Assembly: GCA_016098155.1 (NCBI GenBank)
Contig: JAAAJB010000115.1
Span: 1-64,000 of the forward strand
Source: Actinomortierella ambigua
Taxonomy: Eukaryota; Mortierellomycota; Mortierellomycetes; Mortierellales; Mortierellaceae
Reading direction: 5' to 3'
DNA: 64,000 bases
The position numbers were made by a program, and so were the translations under genes. Shown one piece after another: positions 1-11,203 of this stretch. Numbering within the stretch: position 1 is the first letter of the stretch; each line of letters opens with the position of its first letter. The notes under the pieces were generated by a model. It saw nothing but the letters and a program-made list of their open reading frames with translations, did no database searches and was not told the origin of the DNA.

Positions 1-600
1 ATCATCAACCCTCGTCGTCAACCCTCATCACAGCCATCACCATCAACCCTCATCACAGCCATCATCACCTACCCTCATCATCTACCCTCATCGTCAACCC
101 TCATCACAACCATCATCATCTGCCTTCATCGTCAACCCTCATCACCTACCCTCATCGTCAACCCTCATCACAGCCATCATCATCAACCCTCATCATCAAC
201 CCTCATCACAGCTATCATCATCAACCCTCGTCGTCAACCCTCATCACAGCCATCACCATCAACCCTCATCACAGCCATCATCACCTACCCTCATCATCTA
301 CCCTCATCGTCAACCCTCATCACAGCCATCATCATCAACCCTCGTCGTCAACCCTCATCACCTACCCTCATCGTCAACCCTCATCACAGCCATCATCATC
401 AACCCTCATCACCTACCCTCATCGTCAACCCTCATCACAGCCATCATCATCAACCCTCATCACCTACCCTCATCGTCAACCCTCATCACAGCCATCATCA
501 CCTACTCTCATCATCAACCCTCAGCGTCAACACTCATCAACAGCATCACAACTATCATCACAACCCTCATCACAACCTTCATCACGACCCTCATCACAAC
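1..600. repeat. CATC-rich minisatellite with a 51-bp higher-order unit
   Basis: The block is built from short variants of CATCAYC and ACCCTCATC. Three perfect 51-bp copies start at 361, 412 and 463, and a stretch of roughly 100 bp near the window start recurs about 216 bp downstream. Both periods are multiples of three. One plus-strand frame is open through the whole block and on to about 757, but it has no ATG inside the window, so a repeat protein entering from the left cannot be excluded. The strand bias (C, A and T, little G) is strong. The last copies decay between 500 and 600. Confidence 0.9.
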
Positions 601-1270
601 CAGCCTTGCCCTTGTCACAAGCAGCCATCACCATTCGCACTGCGTCAAAGGGCATGGCCAGCATCCTCCAACATAACCTACTCTCTACATTACATTCCAT
701 ATCTCCACAAAACAAAAAAGAAAAAGACAATAATAATCAACAGCGCCAGCTACCAGTAGGCGCAGCCCGTTTGTGCGGGCTTTATTCAAGCAAGCCATAT
801 GCTGTCTTGAGCTTCCAAAGGTATGTGCTCGAAGCGCCAGTGTATGGAATAAGTAGACCCGCCAAAGAAATGGCACGATCTTGATGTTCATTGGTCCCCT
901 CCTCTTATCCTCTTCCCCTTTCTACCTTTTAATCCACCTAGCAAGAGGGCTGTACGCTAAAGACCAAACTGGACTGAATTGTTGTTGACATGTATTTTCA
1001 ATCTTTCGCCCCTCAAAAATGTCCCACTTGAGGCCCTTTCCACTGGCGAGGCGAGAAATTGACCTCGGACACCATTTTTTTTTTTTTTTTTTGGCCTTTA
1101 GTCCAAAGCGACCGACAATGCACTTCCAAGTCTTCATCTGGCTTGTTTGTAGTGTTTATACCCATGGTGTAATAGTTCGACCTTTAGACTTTTGACACGA
1201 AAAACAAAACAAAAGGCTGATACACAGTCATTGATCTAAAGGAACTTGTTCTAGCAAAAAAAAAAGTATG
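601..1270. other. Gene-free stretch downstream of TPP2
   Basis: No convincing coding region is seen. It holds the decayed edge of the minisatellite, a poly-T run near 1075-1092 and, next to TPP2, the probable 3' UTR and polyadenylation region of that minus-strand gene. Confidence 0.6.
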
Positions 1271-4200
1271 TTAAAAGGGAGCGGGACCCTTTGGCTGGCG
1301 CAGCGCATCCGTCTGGAGCTCATACTCCTCCCAGACATTCCATCCGAGCTCACGCAGCAACTCGCGACGGATACCCAGCGCAGCCTTGATGTTACTAGCG
1401 CCCTCGCGCGAGCCGCCGCCTTGCTCGCTCAACCAAGTGTTGACACGCTTGAGCGCGACACCCTTGCGGCCGAGCTTGCGCTCCCGGGTCAAGTAAACGC
1501 TGACCGTCTTCCAGTCCGTGACGCCCGTGCCATCATGCCACTGGCTCAACAAGTTGTACGCCGCGTCCGACTCCTGATTCAGCTGCACCAACGCAATCAC
1601 GCGCGCCTTCAATGCCGCCACCAGCGCACTCTTGACCTCCTCCTTCTCCTTCTTGATCTTCTTCTGGCGCGCTTCTTCCTTCTTGCTCTGCGCCTGCACT
1701 TGCTTCATGCCAAAGAACTGCGCCAGCTCCGCTTGGTCAATCACACTCAGGATCTTCTCGGCCACCTCCAGCACCTCGTTCCATGCCTTGGTCTTGCCAT
1801 CTGCGTCCGTCGCGGCCTCGGCAATCGCAACAGCCACATCCAGCTCGGCCAGCAGTGCCGGCAGATGCTTGCCATGGCCAGCAGCCTCGAGCTGTGCCAC
1901 GAGCTCAGCACGGACAGCGATCGCCGCCTCCTTGTCCTTCTCCGTCTTGTATGCCGACGCGCTCTTCTTCAACCAGGCAACCTGAGCATCGCGGACGCTC
2001 TCGGCCAACTGCCGTGCGACATCGATCTCCTCGTCGTCGTCCTTGGCCTCATCCTTGATGGGGATAGCCTCGGGTGGGACCGCATACACGACTCTGTACA
2101 GGGGGCCATTGTCAATCTTGGCGCCTCCCCACTTCCACTCACCCACCAAGAAATCGCCCGGCTTGGCACCCTTGGGGTTCTCAGTCGCCGACACCACATA
2201 GAGCGCGCGTGTCTCGCCGCGATCGACCACCGTCTGGAACGTGGCCTTCTTGCCCGTCGTGGCATCGGGCCAGCGGGCATTGATCTCCAGGCTGACCGAT
2301 TTGGTCAGGCTAAAGTCAAACACACCGGGCAGGTGGCGTACCTTCTCGAGCAACTCCTCGCTCTCATGACGCAGCTGCAACCGCAACGTGTACTCGCCCT
2401 TGGGCAACTTGAACGTCTTGACATACACATCGCCATAGCCAACCACCTTATTGTTCACATCCGACACAATGATAAACAGCTCGTAGTTCGAGTCGTACAG
2501 CAAGTTGTTCAGGCTCGGGAACCGCGGCGACACCGACACCGTCTCCTTACCGTTCACCTCTACCTTGAACGGGTAAGACGCAATCAGGTTGTACATCAAC
2601 CGCGTGTTCGGCAGACTGTCCCGGTCCTTGCCCAAGGATTTGATTGTGCTCTCCGATGGTCGGATCACCTTCCGCAGCGTGTCCAAAGCAATGCTGGGTG
2701 CCAGTCCTTCCTGTCGGCGGATCGGCGCCGACATGTGGAACCGTGTCACATGGTCTCCACCATTCACAAACACGGATCGCGGGCCGTTGGTCGATCCCGA
2801 AACCTGAATGCCATGGAACACCAGCTCCGTCGTCACGGCATGGGCTCCAGGGCTGTCCCAGTACTGCGCCAGCGTCAGCTCCATCGTCGCTCCACCGTGA
2901 ACTGCGAATCGCTTCACCTCCCGCTGCTCCTCCGCACCAGCCTCAGCATAGGTACCCTTGCCCAAACGAACGAGGTATCCACTCTCGGTATGGTCATGAC
3001 GCAGCTGAGGCAGGAGCTGGGTCGCGTACATGATAAACTTGGCCGTCATGGCTGCAGTGTTGGCATGGTTGGCAAACCGGATGACAGCATCGACGTGCGT
3101 CGCGCCTTGGGGAACATGGATCAAGCGGCGCTCAATATGGCCCGGTCCAAACTGTACATTCTCAAACTTGATCGTCGACTGCGTGTCCAGCGCCATCGGC
3201 TTCGCCACTGTCACATAGATGCTGAGAACGGGTCCACGTGCTGGGCAGGCCGTGTCGTACGCAAGGATCTCGGCAATGTGCATGCGACCGGCCTGCAGTT
3301 GGGTAGGGTCGATCTTGACTTCAAACTGTCGCACTATTTGCACAGAATACGAATTGTAAAGTAAAAGAGTTGTTAGAAAAAAAATCATTCTCCAGGAACA
3401 ACAGCCATGCGGGGGAAAAGAAAGACAGATTGTCATGCACTTACGAGCATTGTTCATAAAGAGGAAGTCTGGGACACGGATCCAGCTCTCGGTAGCGACC
3501 AACGCCATACGGCACTCAAAGTTGAGCATCTTGTCATTGATATCCGGCTTGTTATAGTCGATATCCTTCATAAACTTGGGCTCGATCTTCACCGTGAACG
3601 TATGTGCTCTGTTGCACTCCTCCCACTCGCGGAGATAAATGCCGCGAGCGTTCTGTCGCTCAAGAACCTGGACCACATAGTCCACGTCTTGCTCCTCGTA
3701 CTCATGATACGTGATCAGGTGGTCCCAGGCCTTCTCCACTTGCAGGAACCCGATCCGGAACTCATCGTTGATGTCCTTGCCCGTATTCACAATCGCTCGG
3801 TGCACACGGTATGGGGTATAGCTCTTCTTCTCGGCCTTCAGACCCGACAGCAGCAACGCAATACAACCACACGCGTTGGGCGAGCTCATCGATGTGCCGT
3901 TCATCCGCTGGAACTTTGACAGCTCATACTCGGGGATCGACGTAATGGCCGCACCAGGCGCATAGATGTTCACGCCGACGTCACCATCTACTGTGGGGCC
4001 ACGAGACGACCAGGTGTAAGGGCGTTCGGGGACAGGCTCGAAAAGCGCATACTCGGCCTGCTGCATCGCCTGGCTCTGGAAAGCTCCGACGGAAAAGATT
4101 CCGCTCGAGGTACCGCCGGGGGAGCCGACGGTGGAGATGGCAGGGCCGGCGTTACCGGCCGACGAGACAAAGATACAACCATGACGGCCCACAGCCTCCT

Positions 4201-5744
4201 CGCGGATAAGCTCAACAAAGCGACCCATGTTGGGAATGCTCGAGGCCTCACCATACGACATGTTGGCCAGATCGCACTTGTCATCGATGATGACCTTGAC
4301 GGCACGGGTCAGAGCGTGCTGCGTTTCCATGCTGCCAAGGCGCGAGTCACCAATCTTGATGGATACAATCTGTGCGCCTGGGGCCACGCCATTCAGGGCA
4401 GGCTCGTCCGGGTGATAGGCGGCAGTGATGCCGGCCACGTGCGTGCCGTGGGATCCAGCAATCACCACCAAGCTGAGCATGTTGCCGTCATCGTAGATGT
4501 TGACGCTGTAATTACACTTGTCTTGGTTGCTGAAGGTGGCATACTGACGCTCGGTCTTGAAGTCAGTCAGAAGGGGAGCCTCTATTAGGGGGGAAGAGGG
4601 AGGAGGGACGGTGTTTCAAAAGAATAAGTGCCTTGATCACACGCCCTTCAATGCATGGATACACAGATTGTGTCTGTGCGAGTTCACCCCACTGATCGAC
4701 GAGTGGTTTTACATGGACCGACGCACAGAGCATTTTCTTTTGATTTTCTTCCTGACAACATACCGCGAAGGTCACCGGTCTCATCAGCATCCACAGCTAC
4801 ACGCCAGACGTTGCCATCATGGAAAACAACGCAGTCATAAACGGGGCCAGGGTCATTGTAGGTCTTCATGGCATCCTTCAGAACATCGAGCTGTGCGTTA
4901 AAATCGTCCTTGACGCGCTGGTCCTTCTCTGTCAGTGTGGGGTGGGCCTTGAGGAATGCAGCCAACTCGTCCTGAACCTTGGCTACCAGAGCGAAATGTT
5001 TCTTTTGGAACTCGGCCAGACGCTCCTAATGACCCAAAAAATTTTAAGATTCACATCATGCCCCCCAAAAAGGTGTTGTTTTAGATACTTTCTCGTAAAA
5101 AAAAAAGTAGTTTGTGAGCCATGCCTACAATTGTCCAAGGCTATTGCTACTTCATCCACACGAACCTCCTTAATGCGGTTCTTGAGGCTACCAGGGAAGA
5201 GGTCGTAGGCGTGCTTGAGACCAAGACGGTACTCGCCCGAGGGGTTCTTCCAGTCCTTGCCGAGAATAAGGGTCCTGCCCGTAAGACCAGTGACGGTGGG
5301 GTGGCCGTCGTCATTAGTGGCGGTCGACTTTACGATTGTGGTGGTGGGGACGTCTCCAGAGCCTGAACAGTCGACAATATCAATCATCTTTGGCTTGCCA
5401 TCTGAGGTGACCTGAAGACCTGGTGCTCCTGGGTCAACGCCTGTGTCGAGGATGGCAATAATGGTGTTGCGGCCATCGTAATTAGGGAACTTCTTGATGA
5501 AGGAGGCAGCCTCGGTCTCCTGTACCATGGCCGACATGATTTGGGATAGAATAGCGGTGCAGAAAAGAAGTTGGGGTGAGTGTGACGAGTCCATCAAGAG
5601 TGTTTTCGAAGAGGATAGATCGGGTGACACGTCAGCACATTTGTTTGTGTTGTGCTATTGTGTCGCACTCGACGGTACCTCCTTGGGAAGAATGCCTTGC
5701 AGAGGAAACTCTGGAATAGGCTTGATGGTCTTGAGGGCGGTCAT
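1271..5744 (-). CDS. TPP2: Tripeptidyl-peptidase II (subtilisin-like giant serine protease)
   Basis: Cytosolic S8 serine exopeptidase that removes tripeptides from proteasome products; the family assembles into very large spindle complexes. Five exons: 5744-5679, 5519-5151, 5025-4764, 4581-3445 and 3333-1271, giving about 1298 residues, close to the usual 1250. The catalytic Asp lies in DTGVDPGAPG (about residue 47), His in GSHGTHVAG (about 277), the oxyanion Asn in SSAGNAGP and Ser in GTSMSSPNA (about 463). The exon 1-2 join ILPKE/ETEAASF matches the animal LPKKETGAASF context, which fixes the start at 5744. The long C-terminal part carries the family's beta-rich and coiled helical regions (charged EKEKEEV stretch). 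Intron 4 (3334-3444) is 111 bp and stop-free in frame. Transcribed divergently from RCF1. Identity is very secure; exon ends are hand-called. Confidence 0.95.
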
Positions 5745-6739
5745 GAAACAAAAACTATGGTGAATGGAAGCTGGATGAGGTCGGGTCGAGTAGCAATGAA
5801 GGTTTTTTTTGGGGAGGAGGAAGAAAGGCGGGGGTAGGGGAGAGAAAAGGAGAAGAAGGAGAAGAGAAGAAAAAACGGTAAACGGGGGTGGCAGAAAAAA
5901 AGTGTGGTGCGCGTGAGGAGGAACGAAAATTCCTGTCCCCATGAAAGTCAAAACTCTGAATCGCTCCAAATTGAGAAGGGAACCTCCCCAATCCATGGTT
6001 CGAAGTGTATTCTTCTGCTTCATTCCCACGCCACATGATTGGCTGTGGCGGCCAAATGAGCAGCAGAGCCGTGGTTACCCTTCTCCCTTTTTTCTTTTCT
6101 TTCCTTCTTTGGGGACAAGGAGTGCTATTGCTCTGTTAAGAGAAGGATGCAGCAGGTGAGAAGAAGAGAAGTAAGGGTTGGTGGGTTGGCGGCAACAGCG
6201 TATCACGCGATAGTGACCTACCTGATCGTAATCACCACCTTTGATCCAGCGGTCCTTGTCTCTTGCGATAGGATTCTTTTCCTAGCCGGGCATGGTGTAT
6301 CCTGCCTGGTGTTTGTAGTCCCTCAAGTTGTAAACAGTAGCATATTGGAGAAACCCTTCTAAAGTACTCGGAGATCTCTGTGATATGCTCGTCGAAGAAC
6401 ATCAGGTCTGGGAGCGCGGTTGATCCATAACATTCTCCCAACGAGGCATAAAGGTGGACCTCAGCCTCAGAAGCTGATTGTTGGTCGACGGCCCTCGAGG
6501 TCTTTTTCCAGGCCAGGCGAAGGGGCTAGTCCGAAAGAAAAGGAAGCGGACCGTAACAATCGAACAATCGCTAACACGATGCTTCCAGTGATAGTAATGC
6601 CACGCTCGATGGAAACCCGTGACTGTCAATCACCTCTCTTCGGGCGGAGTGAGATGCCAAACAAGTCCACCTCCTACCCGAGTTCAGAGCAAGCCCTCTG
6701 AATTGCATTCAAACATTAACCAACCATTTTGCACATACA
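5745..6739. other. Divergent TPP2/RCF1 intergenic region with a coding-like remnant
   Basis: About 1 kb between head-to-head genes, so both promoters should lie here. Next to TPP2 it is purine-rich on the plus strand (GGA/GAA runs at 5805-5880). On the minus strand, 6441 to about 6222 shows protein-like segments in two frames (see separate entry). No other gene is seen. Confidence 0.6.
6222..6441 (-). pseudogene. Possible decayed or unrecognised spliced coding fragment
   Basis: Minus-strand reading gives DLMFFDEHITEISEYF, then a TTTAG that could be an acceptor, then in another frame YATVYNLRDYKHQAGYTMPG followed at once by TAG and, still in frame, NPIARDKDRWIKGGDYDQ just before a GTAGGT donor-like site. 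The composition is protein-like rather than random, but the stop after TMPG and the missing start and end argue for a relic, a frameshift or a misread intron. I do not recognise the family. It could be an uncalled small gene between TPP2 and RCF1. Confidence 0.3.
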
Positions 6740-7503
6740 ATGACGGACGACCACATTTATGACGAGGAGACAGTTTGGGACCGCGTCGTCCGCCGTACCA
6801 AGGAGCACCCTGTCGTAGTCTTTGGTAAGGAGCAAGAAGTACAACCACACCTCTCTCTTTATTGCTCACACCCGACCTCTTTTTTTATCAGTCAGGCACC
6901 GCACCCCGTCTCTCTCGCAGATAGCCTTCTTCATATTGGACAAACGGATCACCTACGCGTTGCACGAAAAAGGGGGGAAATGAGGCAGGATTTTTTTTAA
7001 TCGGTGCAACAATCCGAGTGGGTCGCCTCCGACCTGGCCGATCAAAGAGGACGTTGCATCGGAACGCGTGGCAGGCAGGCAGGCAGAACGGTGCAGATCT
7101 TCAACTATGGACGGTTTGATGCCGCTGATCGTCACTTGCCCGCAGTTCAGGAGCAAGTGCGTCTGTATCTGTTTCCTCCATATGGCTTACTAACGGAAAT
7201 TGTCCTATTACCCTGTATCTTCATCACACTTTCCAAAAATAAATAGGTGTGGGCGCAACGATCGCTGCATTTGTGGGCGCGAGTTACGGAGTCCGGACAG
7301 GCCGTCGTGAATTTGCTCAGTACATGTTCCGCGCCCGCGTGGGCTTCCAATTCTTCACCCTGGCAGCACTCCTTGGTGGTGGTGTGTTCTACGATCAGAA
7401 GCGTAAGGACGAGCGTGCGGAGCTGGAGCGTCGAATGATTGCATTACAGGCACAGCAGGAGGCAGCAGAGGTTGCTGCTGCTGCTGCGGCCAAGACTGCC
7501 TAA
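6740..7503 (+). CDS. RCF1: HIG1-domain respiratory supercomplex factor 1
   Basis: Mitochondrial inner-membrane protein that binds cytochrome c oxidase and stabilises supercomplexes with complex III. Two exons, 6740-6824 and 7247-7503, encode 113 residues. The N-terminus has the typical acidic start and the YDEETVWDRVVRR..EHPVVVFG segment; two membrane helices follow (GATIAAFVGASYGV and GFQFFTLAALLGGGVFY) with the conserved RARVGFQ segment between them, then a charged coiled tail (RKDERAELERRM) ending in poly-Ala. The splice G/GT restores VFG-VGAT in frame. The intron (422 bp) is long for this locus and contains a GGCA tandem. COX10, another cytochrome oxidase biogenesis gene, converges from the right. 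Family call secure. Confidence 0.9.
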
Positions 7504-7996
7504 AAGACAACTTGTTTCCTCCTTATCGCCCCTTTCATTCGGATCAGCACCCTACTCCAATTAAAAAACATACCAGGACCCATCCCACCTTCACAGACAC
7601 ATACACCGACAATTCTTTGGTCTTTTGATTTCATGTTATCAGGTTAAGCCTATTTTGAAGTAAAAAAAAAAAAAAAAAGATTGGTATCAAGGATCAAAGG
7701 GCCCAAGGCGGGAAGGTTAAGAAAAAGATCCATGTGGTCAGATTCCAAGAGTCTATTACAGCCATAGTCTACCATTTTTTTTAAAAGTGTAAAGCGGGAA
7801 TTGCTCCAGTGTTTACAATCATTTTTAAAGTTGAATTTGTACACGAATCACCCATTCCCTCAAAAGGGCAGAGTCCGAGAATGCATTTCCGAAAGGACTG
7901 GTGGTGTACGCGCAGCGTACAACTGTACGTAGTAGACCTCACAGAATTAGACAAAAGAGGATTTTATTGCGAGATGTGGGATAGTGATGAGTGAGA
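7504..7996. other. Convergent 3' region of RCF1 and COX10
   Basis: About 490 bp between convergent genes. It contains AATTAAAAAA-like and poly-A stretches (near 7560 and 7663-7679) fitting 3' UTRs and polyadenylation for both genes. No gene seen. Confidence 0.6.
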
Positions 7997-9484
7997 TTAT
8001 TGCCGAGGGTTAGGTGACGATGCGCCTACTGGTACTCCTGTAGATGCTGTCGGGTGACGACGGTGGGAGTGACTCTCATCGTGCTCCTCCCACTCACCAT
8101 CCTCCTCGTCGTCCTCGTCATACTCTTCATCGTCATCCTCTTCGCTCTCATACTGCATGATTGTGGACGTAGCGGAGGCCGTGGCAGCAGAGACCGGGAG
8201 AGCATCCTGCTCCGCTGTGACCGGGCTGTTCCGCTTCTTGTGGAACATGAAGAGGGCCATGATAATAGGCAGATAGATCAAGCTTCCAAAGAAGAGCTGC
8301 CGTGCGCTCTTATCGTCCTTTTGGCGCCAAAACTTGTATGCACTTGCAATCATCACTGCATTGACCACGTTGCCATCCACCGCCAACCACCAGCTGGTCA
8401 TGTCCAGATATGGCGCCAGCGTGACCACTGGCACCAGGGCAAGCGAATACCGCAGACTCACACGTGCGTTCAGTGCCGGGTCAGTGACAGACATCATCCG
8501 ATAGCCAGCCTTGGAGTAGTCCGCGCGCAGGTTCCATGCCAATGCGTTGAAATGGGGGAACTGCCATGCGTACAGGAGAGCTCCGAGGACCCATGCGCCG
8601 GGCTCGAGTGATCCCGTAGCAGCAGCCCAGCCCATCATTGGCGGAATACCGCCAACAATAGCACCGACCCATGTATTCGCGATGGTCATACGTTTCATGG
8701 GCGTGTACACGCCAGCATACAAGACCAAATTGGACAAGCCGAGGGCGGCCGTCAGAGGGTTGACAGCCGCCGCCAGCAGCGCTGTTCCCGTGAATCCTGT
8801 CACCGAGCCAAAGAGCCAGGCATGCAATGGCGACATGGACTTGCGGACCAAAATCCTGTTCCGCGTTCGCGTCATCTGTGCGTCATACGGTGGCTCGACA
8901 AACTGGTTGTACGTGTTTGCCGAAGCAATACACAGCCCCGTTCCTGCTGTCAAGGCAAAGAGTGTTGGCAGATCGGTCGCCGCGGGTGCCAAGGCGTAGC
9001 CGCACATCGTTGTCAGGGTCACCAGTGCAGCTAGGCGTGCCTTGGACAGGTCAAGGTACAGTGGCACAATTTGTGCTAATGTGGGGTCCTTGGCCTCCTT
9101 CCATCGGATTTGATATCCCTCGAAACCAATTGGTGTGTCAGAGGCCACTGCTGCTGCTTCCGATGATGATGATGTTGCTGGTGTTGTTAGCGTGGATGGT
9201 GTCTTGCCTTCCTTGTCCTCCTGTGTATTGTGTCCTGTGAGCGCCGATCCGGAGGCTCGGGATGCGACAGAGTCTGAAAAGGATATCCGGGTGAAAACAG
9301 AGATCTGGCCTGGCAACGCTAGAGCATTGTGTCTTGTGCATGCACGGTGGAGCAAAGGTGCGGCCGGAGAAACAGTGCGCCGTGCCTGATCCAGGTTCCG
9401 GAGTGCCTGTGTCAACGTCCGAGTGTGTTGCTGGGGTATGCTCCGAGGCCCGAGGACACTTCGCAATGGGATGTGGTGAATCAT
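7997..9484 (-). CDS. COX10: Protoheme IX farnesyltransferase (heme O synthase)
   Basis: UbiA-family prenyltransferase of the mitochondrial inner membrane that farnesylates heme b to heme O, the first step of heme A synthesis for cytochrome c oxidase. Single exon, 495 residues. The start at 9484 (MIHHIPLRSVLGPR) gives an Arg-rich, Ser/Thr-rich mitochondrial presequence; upstream in-frame ATGs lie in low-complexity sequence. Motif 1 is TYNQFVEPPYDAQMTRTRNR (Asp plus RTxNR), motif 2 is YTPMKRMTIANTWVGAIVGG. About seven hydrophobic helices are visible. The unusual part is the C-terminus: after the last helix (LIYLPIIMALFMFH) a tail of about 80 residues is extremely acidic (EEDDDEEYDEDDEEDGEWEE) and then His/Ser-rich. 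It shares a 338-bp divergent promoter with TAP42. Confidence 0.93.
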   Translation of the reverse strand: MIHHIPLRSVLGPRSIPQQHTRTLTQALRNLDQARRTVSPAAPLLHRACTRHNALALPGQISVFTRISFSDSVASRASGSALTGHNTQEDKEGKTPSTLTTPATSSSSEAAAVASDTPIGFEGYQIRWKEAKDPTLAQIVPLYLDLSKARLAALVTLTTMCGYALAPAATDLPTLFALTAGTGLCIASANTYNQFVEPPYDAQMTRTRNRILVRKSMSPLHAWLFGSVTGFTGTALLAAAVNPLTAALGLSNLVLYAGVYTPMKRMTIANTWVGAIVGGIPPMMGWAAATGSLEPGAWVLGALLYAWQFPHFNALAWNLRADYSKAGYRMMSVTDPALNARVSLRYSLALVPVVTLAPYLDMTSWWLAVDGNVVNAVMIASAYKFWRQKDDKSARQLFFGSLIYLPIIMALFMFHKKRNSPVTAEQDALPVSAATASATSTIMQYESEEDDDEEYDEDDEEDGEWEEHDESHSHRRHPTASTGVPVGASSPNPRQ

Positions 9485-9822
9485 GTCGGCCAGGCGAGAG
9501 AGAGGAGAGAGGGAGAGGGAGGGAAGGGGGAACGAAATGCAATGTACAGCGATGGAATGGAAGTATGGAATTGAGCGGCTGGGAAAATAAGAGAGAGAGA
9601 GAGAGAACTGATCGTGATCAACTTTCTGGGAACAGCGCACTCCGAAACAACTCCTCTCTCTTCGTGCAACCCAACGATGATCTGCAAAGCCACACTCAAC
9701 TGTACAGGCGCACTTGCAGTTGAACCTCCACCAGGTATGCGCACACACTTGCATTGCATACACACCCCCTCCTCCAACCACCGAGCTTCAACCCACCCCA
9801 CCACCACACACACAGGTCCATC
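9485..9822. promoter_or_regulatory. Divergent COX10/TAP42 promoter region
   Basis: The 338 bp between the two start codons must hold both promoters. It contains a (GA) run near 9591-9606 and a CA/CCA-rich segment close to TAP42. No defined operator is recognised. Confidence 0.6.
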
Positions 9823-11203
9823 ATGTCAGACCCATCACTTGCCCAGCTCTTCCAAAAGGGCGAACTTACATTCCTCGACCTTCAGTCCTCGACATTACCA
9901 TCGACTTCAGATGAGTACCAGGTACACGCGTCTTCCTGGGCTCGACGTTATGCATGGTTGTACTCGGCGAATGGATCCGTTATCTCACCCCAGCACCACT
10001 CTCTCTCTCTCACGTTGTATTTTGGGTAGGCTCAAGTGACCCTGGCGATTGGGAACTTTGAACGTTCAGCCGCCCTCATCCGCCAGCTTAGCCTGTTTAG
10101 CGACAACGAGTTTCTGGAGGATATTAGCACAAAGGATTTGCGCTATCTGTTAACGGAGTACTACCTTGGCGAGTTGTTCCTAAAGCGAGTCTCCAAGGAT
10201 CGTCTAGATGATCTCGTCAAGGCAAAGGTGGGTTAGCCCTATCTCGCTGTTCCTCTTCCTTGGCATTAGAGTATCATTTTCGATCAATGTCGCTTACACG
10301 ATCTCAACCACATGATCATCGTTTAGGAACACTTTGACCACTTTATTCACCAATGCGAAACGCACGACATCTTGGCAGCCGCGGACAAAAAATATCTGGA
10401 AGAGATTGCCGCCAAGGCGCCCAAGGATGCAGCCACTCGACGAGGAGAAAAAATTGCGCGATTCAAGCGCGAGAAGGACATGAAGCAGCGCATCGAGGTA
10501 AACACCCCCCCCCCTTGATGTCAATATAGCGTTGGAACTTCACGTACCATGCGCAAAAAGTTGACTTGAGCCTTTAGTAACGCCACTCTCCCCCTTCCAC
10601 TTCTTCTCTATTTAGGAGTATCACAAAACCATCGGATCCATACGCGGAAGTGGACTAGAGGGCGAGCTGGATCCTGATCTGGAGGATCAGTACCGTGACT
10701 TTGTACTGCTTCACCTTCAGTTTTCCATCTTCCAGACAACAGAACAGCTTGTGAGCATTGGTCAAGAGAAGGAGATGGTGGAACAGTTGCTAGAACGTCA
10801 AAAGTCTCAACAACACGATTCTCGGGCGGCTGGCCGCTCGGCACAAGACCAACGGGACGCCCGAGTGGACGACCGTCGTATTTATGATGCAGCAGGACCT
10901 TTGATGGACCCACAAGGACGACCCCTGCGGCCGTTTGTCATCACTAACAGACGGACAGAGCTGATGAAGGGTGTGTTCCGACCTGGCCATAACCTGCCGA
11001 CAATGTCCATCGATGAGTATCTGCAGCAGGAGCACGAAAGAGGCAACGTCCTTTCGGGTGGTACAGAGGAGCCCAAGAAGAAGGAGATTGACGACAATGA
11101 TGAGGAGGCTATCGATGCACAGACGTACAAGGATCGCGCTTGGGATGACTTTAAGGACGCAAATCCCAAGGGCTGGGGCAACAAAGGCGGCCGCCATGGA
11201 TAG
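9823..11203 (+). CDS. TAP42: TAP42/alpha4 (IGBP1) family PP2A regulator
   Basis: Cytosolic protein that binds catalytic subunits of type 2A phosphatases and links them to TOR signalling. Four exons (9823-9921, 10030-10227, 10327-10497, 10616-11203) encode 351 residues. Family marks are the helical repeat N-terminal domain (RYLLTEYYLGEL, then EHFDHFIHQCETHDIL), the RRGEKIARFKREKD basic helix, and the C-terminal signature NRRTELMKGVFRPGHNLPTM followed by the acidic linker and AWDDFKDANPKGWGNKG. All four exons join in phase 0 with consensus borders. Length fits the family (about 340-370). Confidence 0.92.

Noticed and set aside
1..600. Repeat array as CRISPR
   Set aside because: Units are adjacent with no unique spacers, the DNA is eukaryotic and there are no cas genes.
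1268..3364. Long plus-strand ORF of 698 codons
   Set aside because: It is the antisense shadow of TPP2 exon 5; the Leu/Arg/His-rich composition is typical of an antisense frame, and the minus strand has an unambiguous protein.
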